Source: Mycobacterium sp. 050128 (lineage in GTDB: Bacteria > Actinomycetota > Actinomycetes > Mycobacteriales > Mycobacteriaceae). Taken from it: a DNA stretch of 64,000 nt. This document shows positions 24,883 through 34,194 of this stretch, in pieces. The translations under genes were made by a program, and so were the position numbers. The stretch is taken from positions 532,308-596,307 of the forward strand of contig NZ_JAZGLW010000003.1 in the NCBI RefSeq assembly GCF_036409155.1, read 5' to 3'. Every line of letters begins with the position of its first letter. The stretch's first letter is position 1. The notes under the pieces are model-generated. The model ran no database searches and was not told where the DNA came from. It saw nothing but the letters and a program-made list of their open reading frames with translations.

Positions 24883-25677
24883 ATGAAACCTATCGTCGTG
24901 GGTATCGACGGCTCACAGGCCGCGATCGCAGCCGCGATCTGGGGGGTCGATGAAGCCATTGGGCGCGGTGTCCCGCTCCGCCTGATCTCGGCCATCAAAC
25001 AGACGCACGCGTCGCCGGATGACTACGCTCGCGATCTCGAGCACGCCGAGAGCTCGCTTCGCGAGGCACGATCCGCGGTCGAGGGGAGCGGAAAGCTTGT
25101 CAAAATCGAAACCGACATTCCGCGTGGGCCGGCTGGATCGGTCATGGTGGCGGCGTCACGCGATGCCGAGCTGGTCTGCGTCGGCTCGATAGGCATCGGG
25201 CGCTACGCCCGCGCGCTCTTGGGCTCCACGGCAACGGAACTCGCCGAAAAGGCGCACTGCTCGGTTGCGGTGTTGCGGACGGATCCGGATCAACCGCCAC
25301 CCGACGTGAACTGGGTCGTGGTGCGGATGACCGATGCGCCCGACAATGACTCCGTCGTCAAATATGCTGCGTGGGAGGCGAAGTTGCGCAGGGCGCCCAT
25401 GTTGGTCCTCGGCGGTCGGCCCGAAGACCTTACCGAGCAAGCCGACGGCGGTTTCGAACAGCGAGTGCAGGATTGGCGGCGCCGTCATCCCGAGGTGCGC
25501 GTATACCCGATTACCACCAAGTACGCGATCGCCAGCTTCCTGCGCGTCAACGTGGAGCGAGTGCAACTCGCTGTGATCGGCGCCGCCGAGGCCGCTCAAC
25601 TCGCGCAACTGGTAGGTCCTTCCGGGCATCCGCTCTTCCACCACCCCCAATGTTCAGTTCTCGTCGTTCGCGAGTAA
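24883..25677 (+). CDS. Universal stress protein (Rv2624c-like)
   Basis: A 264-residue protein with two Usp domains. The first has VVGIDGSQAA at the N-terminus and the ATP-binding pattern VGSIGIGRYARALLGSTA near residues 104-121. The second has lost the glycine-rich ATP loop, as in other Rv2624c/Rv3134c-type proteins. The ATG at 24883 follows GAAGGAG. It is the second gene of the rip3-usp-DUF2156 operon, 34 bp behind rip3, the same adjacency as Rv2625c-Rv2624c. Usp proteins of this type bind ATP and modulate growth arrest in hypoxia. Confidence 0.88.
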   Translation: MKPIVVGIDGSQAAIAAAIWGVDEAIGRGVPLRLISAIKQTHASPDDYARDLEHAESSLREARSAVEGSGKLVKIETDIPRGPAGSVMVAASRDAELVCVGSIGIGRYARALLGSTATELAEKAHCSVAVLRTDPDQPPPDVNWVVVRMTDAPDNDSVVKYAAWEAKLRRAPMLVLGGRPEDLTEQADGGFEQRVQDWRRRHPEVRVYPITTKYAIASFLRVNVERVQLAVIGAAEAAQLAQLVGPSGHPLFHHPQCSVLVVRE

Positions 25678-25721
25678 GTGGGCCCTCCGTGAAGATCAAG
25701 CACCGAAGTGGTGAAGCTGCA

Positions 25722-27116
25722 ATGGCGAATGCCGGCGGGCGGGTGCTGGTCAGAAGCGATGTTCCGCTGGGCCGCTTCGTCTGCGGGGTGACGATGTTGT
25801 GCGTGGCGGCGTGGACGGCGGCGCTGGTCGTCAGCGACCACTTCGGCTACCACCCGGTTGCCCCCGGCCGATTCGGTTGGTCGCTCGCGCTACTTGCCGC
25901 GGTGGCATTGATCGCGCGAGGGGTTTTTCTCGGCCGCCCGGTGACGAGTAGGCATGCGATGGCCGCGGCTGCGAGCGTGTGTTTAGGGCTTGGCGCGCAT
26001 TTCTTGTCATTCGGAGCCCTGGGCAACATTCTGCTGGGTGGCAGTGGACTCGCTCTGATGTGGCCCACGACGGCGCGACCTCAGCCCGAGCTACTGCAGC
26101 AGGTGTGGGCTCTCGTCGACGTCACGCACGGGGATCCATTGGCCCCATTCGCCATGCACTCGACCAAGAGCTATTACTTCAACGTCGACAGGACCGCGGC
26201 TATCGCCTATCGCACCCGGCTTGGGTTCGCCGTAGTCAGCGGCGACCCGGTCGGTGACGATACCCAATTCCAAGCTTTGGTTGATGATTTCACCCACATG
26301 TGCCGCAGTCGGGGCTGGCGGATTCTCGTGTTGGCTTGTGGTGAAAGGCATCTGAAACTATGGCGCAGCAAGACGGGTGGACGGCGCAAGCTCGAGGTCC
26401 CGATCGGGCGCGATGTCGTCGTTGACGTTCGTCACTTCACCCTGAAGGGGAGACGCTTTCGCAACCTGCGCCAAGGTGTGCAGCGCACCCACAACTGCGG
26501 GATTACCACCGAAATCGTTGACGAGCAGGAGATTTGCGGTCGGCTGATCGGCGAACTGACCGAGGTCCTGTACGCCGCGCATCATGCGGCCGGTACCGAG
26601 CGCGGTTTTTGTATGAGTCTGGACGGAGCCTTGCAGGGCCGATTCCCGGGGGTCAAGTTGGCCATCGCTCGCGACGGCGGCGGGAGGGTCGTGGCGTTCC
26701 ACCGATACGCTACTGCCGGGCACGGAACCGACGTGACACTCGATGTGCCGTATCGCCGACCAGACGCGCCCAACGGTGTTGACGAGCGGCTCACCATTGA
26801 CATGATTGCCGCGGCGAAAACCCAGAGTGCAAACCGGCTTTCGCTCGCATTCGCAGCGTTCCCGGAAATCTTCCAAGCCGCTCATCACGGCCCGATGCAG
26901 CGTGTCGCGTATCGGTTGATTCATTTGCTGGACCCGTTTATCAGGCTTGAATCCTTGTATCGCTATCTCCGCAAATACCACGCGCTGGGTGGGCGCCGAT
27001 ATGTCGTGCTACATGCCCGTCAGATCCCGGCGGCGCTGCTGGTATTGCTGTCGCTGGAGTTCACGCCACGGCCGCACCACCAGCGGCCGGTTCGGACCGC
27101 AGTGGTGCACGCCTAG
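25722..27116 (+). CDS. DUF2156 / phosphatidylglycerol lysyltransferase-like C-terminal domain protein
   Basis: A 464-residue protein. Four hydrophobic segments fill roughly residues 15-115 and are followed by a DUF2156 (MprF/LysX C-terminal-like, GNAT-fold) domain containing YYFNVDRTAAIAYRTRLGFA, then VVSGDPVGDD and FHRYAT. MprF-type enzymes transfer aminoacyl groups to phosphatidylglycerol; whether this shorter protein does so is unknown. A GTG at 25689 in the same frame is an alternative start. It is the last gene of the rip3 operon and therefore probably DosR-controlled; I do not recall an equivalent gene in the M. tuberculosis regulon. Confidence 0.75.
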   Translation: MANAGGRVLVRSDVPLGRFVCGVTMLCVAAWTAALVVSDHFGYHPVAPGRFGWSLALLAAVALIARGVFLGRPVTSRHAMAAAASVCLGLGAHFLSFGALGNILLGGSGLALMWPTTARPQPELLQQVWALVDVTHGDPLAPFAMHSTKSYYFNVDRTAAIAYRTRLGFAVVSGDPVGDDTQFQALVDDFTHMCRSRGWRILVLACGERHLKLWRSKTGGRRKLEVPIGRDVVVDVRHFTLKGRRFRNLRQGVQRTHNCGITTEIVDEQEICGRLIGELTEVLYAAHHAAGTERGFCMSLDGALQGRFPGVKLAIARDGGGRVVAFHRYATAGHGTDVTLDVPYRRPDAPNGVDERLTIDMIAAAKTQSANRLSLAFAAFPEIFQAAHHGPMQRVAYRLIHLLDPFIRLESLYRYLRKYHALGGRRYVVLHARQIPAALLVLLSLEFTPRPHHQRPVRTAVVHA

Positions 27117-27134
27117 GGCAGCCGGGGTGCTCGG

Positions 27135-27578
27135 TCAGATGTGAATGGACTGTTCCATTGGCGGCGAACCGAATTGGAACCGGCGGCCCGTCACCATCTC
27201 CGGAATCACCCGTACATAGTGCGACTTCTCAGAAGTCGTCCACGGCAACACCTGGGCACGCTCCGCATCCTCGATCTCCTCATCACTACGAAGAGAGCGC
27301 GCGGTGCCGCGCACGATCACACTCCAGCCCCCGGCGACGTTATGGTCGTCGACCTCGAATACCACCTCGTTGTTTATCGCGGTACTGACCAGCTTCGTGC
27401 CCACCGCGGTGCGAAACAGGATCGTTCGCCGCTGGACGGCATAGTTGACCGGAAAGATCTGTGGATGGCCATCCACGCTCGTGACCAGCCGTCCCAGCGT
27501 GACACCTGAGAGCAGGTCCCAACACTCGTGCGCGGGCAAGATGATCGCGCCGTCATCGGTTCGGGTTTGATTCGTCAT
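27135..27578 (-). CDS. Pyridoxamine 5'-phosphate oxidase-like flavin-binding protein (Rv3129-like)
   Basis: A 147-residue split-barrel protein. The LGRLVTSVDGHPQIFPVNY segment is the PNPOx/F420-dependent-reductase type flavin site, followed by ILFRTAVGTKL and VEVDDH-type blocks. The second half (DDHNVAGGWSVIVRGTAR, then AQVLPWT and VRVIPEMVTGR) matches the dormancy protein Rv3129 as recalled, but this protein has a complete N-terminus where Rv3129 is shorter. The substrate is unknown; the family binds FMN or F420. It lies 10 bp behind the Acg-type nitroreductase on the same strand and so probably shares its DosR promoter. Confidence 0.85.
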   Translation of the reverse strand: MTNQTRTDDGAIILPAHECWDLLSGVTLGRLVTSVDGHPQIFPVNYAVQRRTILFRTAVGTKLVSTAINNEVVFEVDDHNVAGGWSVIVRGTARSLRSDEEIEDAERAQVLPWTTSEKSHYVRVIPEMVTGRRFQFGSPPMEQSIHI

Positions 27579-27588
27579 GGGGATGACC

Positions 27589-28644
27589 TTATTGACGAAA
27601 ACCGTCGATCTCGCCTGCCGAAGGTCCTGCCCCGTCGGGACCAAAGTTGGTCGACCCTTGCTGGTGCACCTGGCGAACCTTCAAGACGTCGTGGAGCGGG
27701 CGCCGCGGCGTGGGGGCCGCAGGACGATCCATCGACGGTGCTATACCGACTCTGATCAGGACCTGGGGCTCGCCGGCCTGGCCGATCAGGTCGCGAACGA
27801 TGTCGCGGCTTTCGTCCAGCTCGATGAGGTGCGTCAGGGGGCAGGTTGCCATGCCGGCCATGGTGCATTCCAGCAATACAGTCGACAACGCTTCGCCGGA
27901 TCTCAACCAGTCCGCTCTGTCGTCCTCATCGGTGCAGAGTACGAGTATTTTGGACCAGTCGGCCTCGAGCTCTGGGCGCCGATCGGTATGGATCCTGACG
28001 GGGAATTCCCGTCCGACGTCTACGCGCTGGTGTTCTTTGTCGGATGCGAGAGCGCTGGGAGGGATGCCCTCGCTGACCGCATAAGGTGTTGTCCACCAAT
28101 CTAATTCGGCGAGGTAGAGCCAATCGCCGTTACGGATGTCTTCGGTGAGTTTCGCCGCTTCGGCCAGCTGTGGTCGCGAGTCATCGCCGAGCACATGCAG
28201 GTGCACTACACGGTCATCGACGGCGTCGTACAGTGCGCGTTCGAAGAAATCCCAATATGCCGGTTGTCGCAGTGGAAGCCGATCGGTTCTGCGCTGCAGA
28301 ATCGCCAGGGTGCGCTCACGCTGAGCGCCGGTGACCAGTGCGGGGCTGAATTTCATCGACGCGAGCTCATCGGGATCCGTTTTGTCGGGGAACCGCGTGA
28401 TGTCCGCTTGCCAACCTTCGGCCAGCATGGCGATACGAAGGTGATCGAGGACTGCGCCGCAACTGATGATCGCGTCGCGGTCCAAGCTGTCCGTGCCGGG
28501 GACTGTGCGATTACGATCGATGAATAAGTGCAGCGCCGCGCCTTGCGCCACCCACCGCCAAGGCTGGCTGTTATGCACGGACGGAGCCCGGCACGCCAAT
28601 TGCACCGCTCTTTTCAAGACCTGGGTATCCAGCGTCGGATGCAT
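27589..28644 (-). CDS. Acg-type putative NAD(P)H nitroreductase (Rv3127/Rv2032 type)
   Basis: A 351-residue Acg-family protein. CRAPSVHNSQPWRW at about residues 17-30 is the FMN-site signature, and DAIISCGAVLDHLRIA, LAELDWWTTPYAVSEGIP and PQVLIRVGIAP follow in family order. The C-terminal 25 residues after PTPRRPLHDVLKVR are an extra tail. The start is ATG 28644; an upstream ATG at 28680 would add 12 residues. It heads a two-gene operon with the Rv3129-like protein, preceded by a DosR box. Family members are induced by hypoxia and NO; the true substrate is not settled. Confidence 0.87.
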   Translation of the reverse strand: MHPTLDTQVLKRAVQLACRAPSVHNSQPWRWVAQGAALHLFIDRNRTVPGTDSLDRDAIISCGAVLDHLRIAMLAEGWQADITRFPDKTDPDELASMKFSPALVTGAQRERTLAILQRRTDRLPLRQPAYWDFFERALYDAVDDRVVHLHVLGDDSRPQLAEAAKLTEDIRNGDWLYLAELDWWTTPYAVSEGIPPSALASDKEHQRVDVGREFPVRIHTDRRPELEADWSKILVLCTDEDDRADWLRSGEALSTVLLECTMAGMATCPLTHLIELDESRDIVRDLIGQAGEPQVLIRVGIAPSMDRPAAPTPRRPLHDVLKVRQVHQQGSTNFGPDGAGPSAGEIDGFRQ

Positions 28645-28712
28645 GACGTCAACCCCTCGTCCATAGTTGCGACTCGACATCGACGTTAGGGTGTCGTCGG
28701 GCTTAACGCCTA

Positions 28713-28726
28713 GGGTCGTATGTCCC
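28713..28726. promoter_or_regulatory. DosR box upstream of the Acg-type nitroreductase operon
   Basis: GGGTCGTATGTCCC matches 11 of 14 core positions, about 70 bp before ATG 28644. It overlaps a perfect small hairpin GTCCC-TGC-GGGAC (28722-28734) that touches the stop of the ACP gene. Confidence 0.6.
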
Positions 28727-28733
28727 TGCGGGA

Positions 28734-28994
28734 CTAGGCCGTTGGACTGCTCTGCCGGCTCTTTTCAACGTAGCTGACCACGTCGGACAACGTCCGCAGC
28801 GATGCATAGTCGGATTCGGGGATATCCACGCGCAACCGCTGATGGATGCCGCGGAGAAAGTTCAGCCAGTCCATAGAGTCAAGATCGACTTGGTCACGGA
28901 GTAGGACGTCGTCGCGAAGGTCGTCCGGGTCGATTTCCGGAGCGATGGTGGTCAGCACCGACAGAATCGTGCCGCGGGTGTCCTCGTTAGTCAT
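28734..28994 (-). CDS. Acyl carrier protein
   Basis: An 86-residue acidic helical protein with the phosphopantetheine site LDSMDWLNFL (Ser at residue 40). The length and charge pattern are those of a free-standing acyl carrier protein. It lies six bases behind the dehydrogenase E2 gene, as the last member of an acsA-E1alpha-E1beta-E2-ACP operon. The presence of a dedicated ACP suggests that the acyl group made by this operon is handed to a fatty-acid or polyketide-type synthase, not simply released as CoA ester (inference). Confidence 0.88.
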   Translation of the reverse strand: MTNEDTRGTILSVLTTIAPEIDPDDLRDDVLLRDQVDLDSMDWLNFLRGIHQRLRVDIPESDYASLRTLSDVVSYVEKSRQSSPTA

Positions 28995-29000
28995 GGCTCA

Positions 29001-30209
29001 TCACTTCTCCAGGAGGTCGGGCTGCTGCAGCAGGTCATTGATTGCGCTGAGGAACAATGCTCCTCGGTGACCGTCACTCGCGCGATGGTCGGCTGCAAGC
29101 GTCGCTTGGACCGCGGTGACGACCCGGATGCCACCGTCAATGACCGCGACTCGTTGAGTTGGCCTGCCGAAACCGACGATCGCTACCTGCGGTGGGTAGA
29201 TCACGCCGAAGACCGTGTCGACGCCCTTGTCGCCCAGGTTGGTGACGGTGATGGTCGGGTCGGACATCTCTGAGCTTCGCAGTGAGAAGGAGCGCGCCCG
29301 TGCCACGAGGTCGGCGAGATTATGCATCAATTCGTCAAGCTTCTTGTCCGGAACATCATGAATCGCCGGCGCGACGAGACCGCCGCCGCGCAGCGAGATT
29401 CCGACGCCAACATGAACTCCGGTCGCGGGCTGGAATCCGTCGTCGCGCCAGAACCCGTTGAACTCGCCGAACCGCTGCGCGGCGACGCCAACCGCCTTGA
29501 GCAGTAACGCGGCCGGCAGTACGCGTTCGTCGATCGAACGCTGCGCATTTCGCGTCGTCAGCCAGGTCATCGAGCTGTCCAACAGGATTTCGTCGGCGAG
29601 GTAGTAGTGCGGAATCTCGCGCTTCGCACGGCTCATGGCGGCCGCGATCGACTTTCGCATCTGTGCGGCACGGTCGGCGGCTGTTGGCTTGGATGTCGGC
29701 TTGCTTATCGGTTGTGCCGGCTCTTTTGGCGCGGCGGCGTGCTCGACGTCGCGTATGGTGACCGCGCCCTGCGGACCGGTGCCGCTAACGGTGTCGAGAT
29801 CGACGGTGAGAGTTTGGGCCAGCCGTCGGGCCGCAGGTGATACCCAACGACGTCGTTGCAAGACGGACGGCGCAGTGATCACGCCGGTCGCCGTGTCGGC
29901 CGGCGCCGCCGGTTCGGCCGTTGCTTTCCTCGGATGCCGCCGCTGGCGCGGCGACGCCTTCACCGCGGTCTCATCACGTTCCAACAGGGTCGCCAATACC
30001 GTTCCCACTTCCACGGTTTCGCCGACAGGTACGAGCAATTCGTTAACCGTGCCTTCCTGCCAGCATTCGATTTCGACTGCGGCTTTGGTGGTGTCGACGA
30101 CCGCCACGATTTGGCCTCGGGTTACCTTGTCGCCGGGCTTGACCAACCACTCATCCAGGGTGCCCTCGTCCATGTCGGCCCCAAGTGCCGGCATTTTGAA
30201 CTCGATCAT
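29001..30209 (-). CDS. 2-oxoacid dehydrogenase complex E2 (dihydrolipoyl acyltransferase)
   Basis: A 402-residue E2 with the full domain order: an N-terminal lipoyl domain with the modified Lys at 42 in [10 protein letters not shown], a peripheral-subunit-binding domain containing [12 protein letters not shown] near 130, an Ala/Pro-rich linker, and a catalytic domain ending with the active-site DHRASDG. It transfers an acyl group from the E1-bound intermediate to CoA. Its ATG overlaps the E1beta stop (ATGA). No E3 is encoded nearby, so it must share a lipoamide dehydrogenase from elsewhere. The specific 2-oxoacid or acetoin substrate cannot be read from sequence. Confidence 0.9.
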   Translation of the reverse strand: MIEFKMPALGADMDEGTLDEWLVKPGDKVTRGQIVAVVDTTKAAVEIECWQEGTVNELLVPVGETVEVGTVLATLLERDETAVKASPRQRRHPRKATAEPAAPADTATGVITAPSVLQRRRWVSPAARRLAQTLTVDLDTVSGTGPQGAVTIRDVEHAAAPKEPAQPISKPTSKPTAADRAAQMRKSIAAAMSRAKREIPHYYLADEILLDSSMTWLTTRNAQRSIDERVLPAALLLKAVGVAAQRFGEFNGFWRDDGFQPATGVHVGVGISLRGGGLVAPAIHDVPDKKLDELMHNLADLVARARSFSLRSSEMSDPTITVTNLGDKGVDTVFGVIYPPQVAIVGFGRPTQRVAVIDGGIRVVTAVQATLAADHRASDGHRGALFLSAINDLLQQPDLLEK

Positions 30210-31183
30210 TGCCGGTCGCCGAACAGGTTCTGCACGGCCGTGACGATTTTTTGAGGCTGGGGTAAGGCAGCCTGCTCGAGGTGCTTCGCGTATGGCATGG
30301 GAACCTCGGCGCTGCACACGCGAGCAACCGGGGCATCGAGGTCGTAGAACGCTTCTTCCATGATCCGCGCCGTGATCTCGGCCGCCAGACTGCCACTGCG
30401 CCAAGCTTCGTCGATCACGACCGCCCGATGTGTCTTGCGCACAGAATCGAGAAATGCGTCATCGTCAAGCGGCCGTAAGACCCGCAAATCGATGACCTCG
30501 CAGTCGATTCCGGCCAGCGACAACTCGTTGGCGGCGTCGAGCGCCTTAGGAAGACAGCCGCCGTAAGCGATCAGCGTGACGTCGGTGCCCTTGCGGCGGA
30601 TGGCCGCTCGCGAGATGTCGGTGGTAGCAAGAACATCGATATCGGATGAGGTGTTGTAAAGCTGGACGTGTTCGAAGATCACCACCGGATCTGGGTCTGC
30701 CAGGGCTGGGGCGAGCATGCCGTAGGCATCTTCGACGGTGGCCGGTGCCAACACTTTGATGCCCGGGATGTGGGCGTACCACGGCTCGAGGCTGTGCGAG
30801 TGCTGGGCTGCGAGCTGACGCCCCGCCCCGGTCGCCATTCGGACGACGAGCGGTACCGAGAACTGTCCGCCGGACATGTGGCGAAGGGCCGCAGCGGTGT
30901 TGACGATCTGGTCGAGCGCCAGCAGGCTGAAGTTGACCGTCATGATTTCGACGATTGGGCGTAGGCCGTTGATTGCCGCGCCGATTCCGATACCGACGAA
31001 CCCCAATTCCGAAAGCGGTGTGTCGCGCACTCGGTCGGGACCGAATTCTTCCAGTAGCCCTTTGGAGGCCGCGTAGGTTCCGCCGTAACGTCCGATGTCT
31101 TCGCCCATCACCACAACACGCGGATCGTCGCGCAGGGCATCGCGAAGGGCGTCGTGCACAGCGGTTCGGTAGCTGGTCTTCAT
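30206..31183 (-). CDS. 2-oxoacid/acetoin dehydrogenase E1 component, beta subunit
   Basis: A 325-residue transketolase-like E1beta. The start region has [20 protein letters not shown], then [20 protein letters not shown] and FEHVQLYNT. The C-terminal domain has [19 protein letters not shown]. Together with E1alpha it forms the ThDP-dependent decarboxylase. Pyruvate, branched-chain 2-oxoacid and acetoin enzymes look alike at this level, so the substrate is left open. It overlaps both neighbours by four bases, indicating a tightly coupled operon. Confidence 0.9.
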   Translation of the reverse strand: MKTSYRTAVHDALRDALRDDPRVVVMGEDIGRYGGTYAASKGLLEEFGPDRVRDTPLSELGFVGIGIGAAINGLRPIVEIMTVNFSLLALDQIVNTAAALRHMSGGQFSVPLVVRMATGAGRQLAAQHSHSLEPWYAHIPGIKVLAPATVEDAYGMLAPALADPDPVVIFEHVQLYNTSSDIDVLATTDISRAAIRRKGTDVTLIAYGGCLPKALDAANELSLAGIDCEVIDLRVLRPLDDDAFLDSVRKTHRAVVIDEAWRSGSLAAEITARIMEEAFYDLDAPVARVCSAEVPMPYAKHLEQAALPQPQKIVTAVQNLFGDRQ

Positions 31184-32151
31184 CGCGAGCACTCCACAGT
31201 CAGCACGTCGCGCCCGAGATCCGCAACATCTTCCCACGTTCCGGCCTCGGCGAATGCCACCGCCGCCTCGATCTCGGCCGCGGCGGCATCTTCGATCTCC
31301 TGCACGTCGGCGTCGGTGAGCGCGCCATCGCGCACGCATTGCTCGGTAAACGACCGGATCGGGTCACGTTCGCGCCACTGCGCGACCTCGGCCTTATCCC
31401 GATACAGTTCTGGATCGAACATCGAATGCGCGCGGAACCGATAGGTGCGGAACTCGATGAAAAACGGCCCGCCGGTGTCGCGGACGTGATCGACACCCTG
31501 CTGGGCGGCCGCGTGGCACGCCTGCACATCCATGCCGTCGACGGCCAGCGTGGGAACTTGGTACGACGCCGCCTTGACGGTGAGATCGGTCTGCGACTGT
31601 GCGCGCTCCAAGGCGGTTCCCATGGCGTAAAGATTGTTCTCGCAACAGAACAACACCGGCAGGTTCCATAGCGCGGCCATGTTGAGCGACTCGTGAAATG
31701 CGCCCTCGGCCACCGCGCCGTCGCCGAAGTAGCAGGCGGTTACCCGCTTCCGCTGCAACATGGTGTCGGCCAGAGCGATACCGACCGCGAGCGGTAGTCC
31801 ACCGGCGACGATCGCATTACCGCCGTAGAACCGCTTGGACGCATCGAAAAGGTGCATCGACCCTCCGCGTCCGCGTGAGCAGCCCTCCTGCTTGCCGAAC
31901 ATCTCGGCCATGATCGAGGTCATCGGGATGCCGCGCAGCAGTGCGTGTGCATGCTCGCGGTAGGTAGCGACGACCGCGTCGTCGTCGGCCAGTGCGCGCA
32001 GTGACCCGGCGGCGACGGCCTCTTCCCCGACATAGAGATGCAGAAATCCACGAATTTTGGCCGCGCTGTAGAGCTCCGCGCACTTCTCTTCCATTCGGCG
32101 CACGCGAATCATGTCCGACAGGAGTTCATGGGCCAGCTTTGTATCGGTCAT
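31180..32151 (-). CDS. 2-oxoacid/acetoin dehydrogenase E1 component, alpha subunit
   Basis: A 323-residue E1alpha. The ThDP-binding motif runs from GDGAVAEG at residues 143-150 to ENN at 171-173, and the phosphorylation-loop-like [18 protein letters not shown] segment is intact. Length and motif order fit the short E1alpha of AcoA/PDH-type complexes. It lies between the acetyl-CoA-synthetase-like ligase and E1beta with four-base overlaps on each side, so all three are produced as one unit. Confidence 0.9.
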   Translation of the reverse strand: MTDTKLAHELLSDMIRVRRMEEKCAELYSAAKIRGFLHLYVGEEAVAAGSLRALADDDAVVATYREHAHALLRGIPMTSIMAEMFGKQEGCSRGRGGSMHLFDASKRFYGGNAIVAGGLPLAVGIALADTMLQRKRVTACYFGDGAVAEGAFHESLNMAALWNLPVLFCCENNLYAMGTALERAQSQTDLTVKAASYQVPTLAVDGMDVQACHAAAQQGVDHVRDTGGPFFIEFRTYRFRAHSMFDPELYRDKAEVAQWRERDPIRSFTEQCVRDGALTDADVQEIEDAAAAEIEAAVAFAEAGTWEDVADLGRDVLTVECSR

Positions 32152-33953
32152 GACGGCACTCCCTCGGCGCGGCGGTCAGCTTGACGCTCGATGGTCGAGG
32201 TATCGCCCTCGGGCAGGCCCAGTTCGCGAGCCTTGAGCAGGCGACGCATAATTTTGCCGCTGCTCGTGTGCGGCAACGCATCTGCGAACTCGATCTCTTT
32301 GGGTGCCACCGCGGCCCCGAGCCGCTTGCGTGCGTGGCCGAGCAATTCCAGGCGCAAGCCTTCGTCACCTACCATGCCATTCTTCAGAGTGACGAAGGCT
32401 TTCACGGTTTCACCGACTGTCGGGTCGGGCTTGCCGATGACAGCGGCCTCGGCAACCGCCGGGTGGTCGGTGAGCGCGCTTTCAACCTCGAACGGACCGA
32501 TGAGATGTCCCGCGGACTTGATTACGTCGTCTTTGCGTCCGACGAACCAGAAATAGCCGTCGGCGTCTTTCTTGGCGAGATCTCCGGTCAGGTAAAGACC
32601 GCCCGCAAAGGACTTTCGGTATCGCTCTTCGGCGTGCAGATAGCCGCGGAACATCGACGGCCATCCCGGTTTGAGCGCGAGTTCGCCCTCGACCCCCGGT
32701 TCAACGACGACCGAAGTCGTACCATCGTCGTTGTGGCGCAGTATGTATGCGTCCACACCCGGCAGCGGTCGCCCCATCGAACCGGGCTTGATGTCGAATG
32801 CGGGGGTGTTGGCGATCATGATGCCGCCCGTTTCGGTTTGCCACCAGTTGTCGTGAATCGGCAAGCCCAGCACCCGCTTTCCCCACCAGACTGCTTCGGG
32901 GTTGAGCGGCTCACCCACGCTGGCGATGAATCGCAGCCGCGGAAAGTGGTATTTTGCCGGCATTTCCGGCCCGGCCTTGATCAGCATCCTTATTGCGGTC
33001 GGTGCCGTGTACCACACCGAGACGCCCTGATCCTGCAGTATTCGATACCATCGCTCAGCGTCGAACTCCGCTTCGTCGACGATGGAGGTGACGCCATGCA
33101 GCAGCGGACTGATAATGCCGTAGGACGTTCCCGTGACCCAACCGGGATCGGCAGTGCACCAATAGATGTCGTCGGAATGGAGGTCCAGCGCGTACAGACC
33201 GGTGATGTAGTGCATCGCGACGGCCCCGTGCACGTGCATGGCGCCCTTGGGCGTCCCGGTGGTGCCGCTGGTGAAGTGCAGCAGCGCTGGATCCTCGGCG
33301 GTCGTCGGTTCGATCGGTGTCGTTTCGCTGGCGGCATGCATCCACTCCCAGAAGTTGAGCGTTCCGGGTATTTGTTCGCCGGCTCCCTCGTCGTCGACTA
33401 CGAGGATGTGCCGAACGGAGGGCATACTTTCGCGAATCTTGGCGATCTTGCGCTGATAAATCGCCTTGGTCGTGACCAACACATCGGCTTGTCCGATATT
33501 CACTCTGGTGGCGATCGGTTCGGGGCCGAACGCTGAAAACAGCGGCGAAACGACGCTGCCGTTACGCAGTGCACCAAGCATCGTGATGTAGAGCTCGGGG
33601 ACGCGGCCCATGATCGTGAACACCCGGTTGCCTTTGTTGATACCGAGCGCCCGCAACACCCCCGTGAAGCGCCTGGCGAGGCGGTCGAGTTCGGCGTAGC
33701 TGAGATCTCGGGTGGCGATCGCACCGTCCCGGCCTTTGTCGGTGATGAAGCGCAGCGCCGTCCGACTGGCGGCCGGGCCCGCCGCGTGTCGGTCGACGGC
33801 GGCATAAGCGATGTTGCAGCCGCCCGGCCCCATTTCGCCGCACAGGTTGGGAACGTCGGCCCAGCGGAATTTTGCGCGTGCCTGCTCGTAGTCCAACAAG
33901 TTGGGCTCGACAAGGTGGTCGCGGGGCGTTTTACGAATGACATCCGCGGTCAT
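32148..33953 (-). CDS. Acetyl-CoA synthetase-like acyl-CoA ligase
   Basis: A 601-residue ANL-family adenylating enzyme. The ATP-binding P-loop is [12 protein letters not shown], the A5-type motif NWWQTETGG is present, and the catalytic Lys lies in [11 protein letters not shown] near the C-terminus. It is shorter than typical 650-residue Acs and resembles the AcsA/AcuA-linked ligase of acetoin and acetate utilisation. The reaction is carboxylate + ATP + CoA to acyl-CoA. The ATG at 33953 is favoured by AAAGAGG upstream; ATG 33986 is an alternative. It heads the ligase-E1-E2-ACP operon, and a weak DosR box lies about 170 bp upstream, shared with the divergent acg gene. Confidence 0.88.
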   Translation of the reverse strand: MTADVIRKTPRDHLVEPNLLDYEQARAKFRWADVPNLCGEMGPGGCNIAYAAVDRHAAGPAASRTALRFITDKGRDGAIATRDLSYAELDRLARRFTGVLRALGINKGNRVFTIMGRVPELYITMLGALRNGSVVSPLFSAFGPEPIATRVNIGQADVLVTTKAIYQRKIAKIRESMPSVRHILVVDDEGAGEQIPGTLNFWEWMHAASETTPIEPTTAEDPALLHFTSGTTGTPKGAMHVHGAVAMHYITGLYALDLHSDDIYWCTADPGWVTGTSYGIISPLLHGVTSIVDEAEFDAERWYRILQDQGVSVWYTAPTAIRMLIKAGPEMPAKYHFPRLRFIASVGEPLNPEAVWWGKRVLGLPIHDNWWQTETGGIMIANTPAFDIKPGSMGRPLPGVDAYILRHNDDGTTSVVVEPGVEGELALKPGWPSMFRGYLHAEERYRKSFAGGLYLTGDLAKKDADGYFWFVGRKDDVIKSAGHLIGPFEVESALTDHPAVAEAAVIGKPDPTVGETVKAFVTLKNGMVGDEGLRLELLGHARKRLGAAVAPKEIEFADALPHTSSGKIMRRLLKARELGLPEGDTSTIERQADRRAEGVPS

Positions 33954-34123
33954 GACCGCCTCTTTCCCTTGGTTGGGCGTCTTCATCGTTTTCCGCGCGC
34001 GCATCCACGCAATAGAGACGAAGGTCACCAGTCAGTACGCGCTTTTGTCGTCGGGTCGAAGGGAGGGGGTCGACGGGCGAGCGCGCGCCACCGGTCTCAC
34101 GAAGGTCGGATGACCCACCGTCG

Positions 34124-34137
34124 GGGACCAAGGACTC
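34124..34137. promoter_or_regulatory. Candidate DosR box between the acyl-CoA ligase operon and acg
   Basis: GGGACCAAGGACTC matches 10 of 14 core positions with a good left half, preceded by TCG. It lies about 60 bp before the acg start and about 170 bp before the ligase operon in the divergent gap. Confidence 0.5.
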
Positions 34138-34194
34138 TGGCGTCAGGCGTCGGCGGGCACGAGTCTTAGCCATAACGGACGAAGGGCGGCGACG

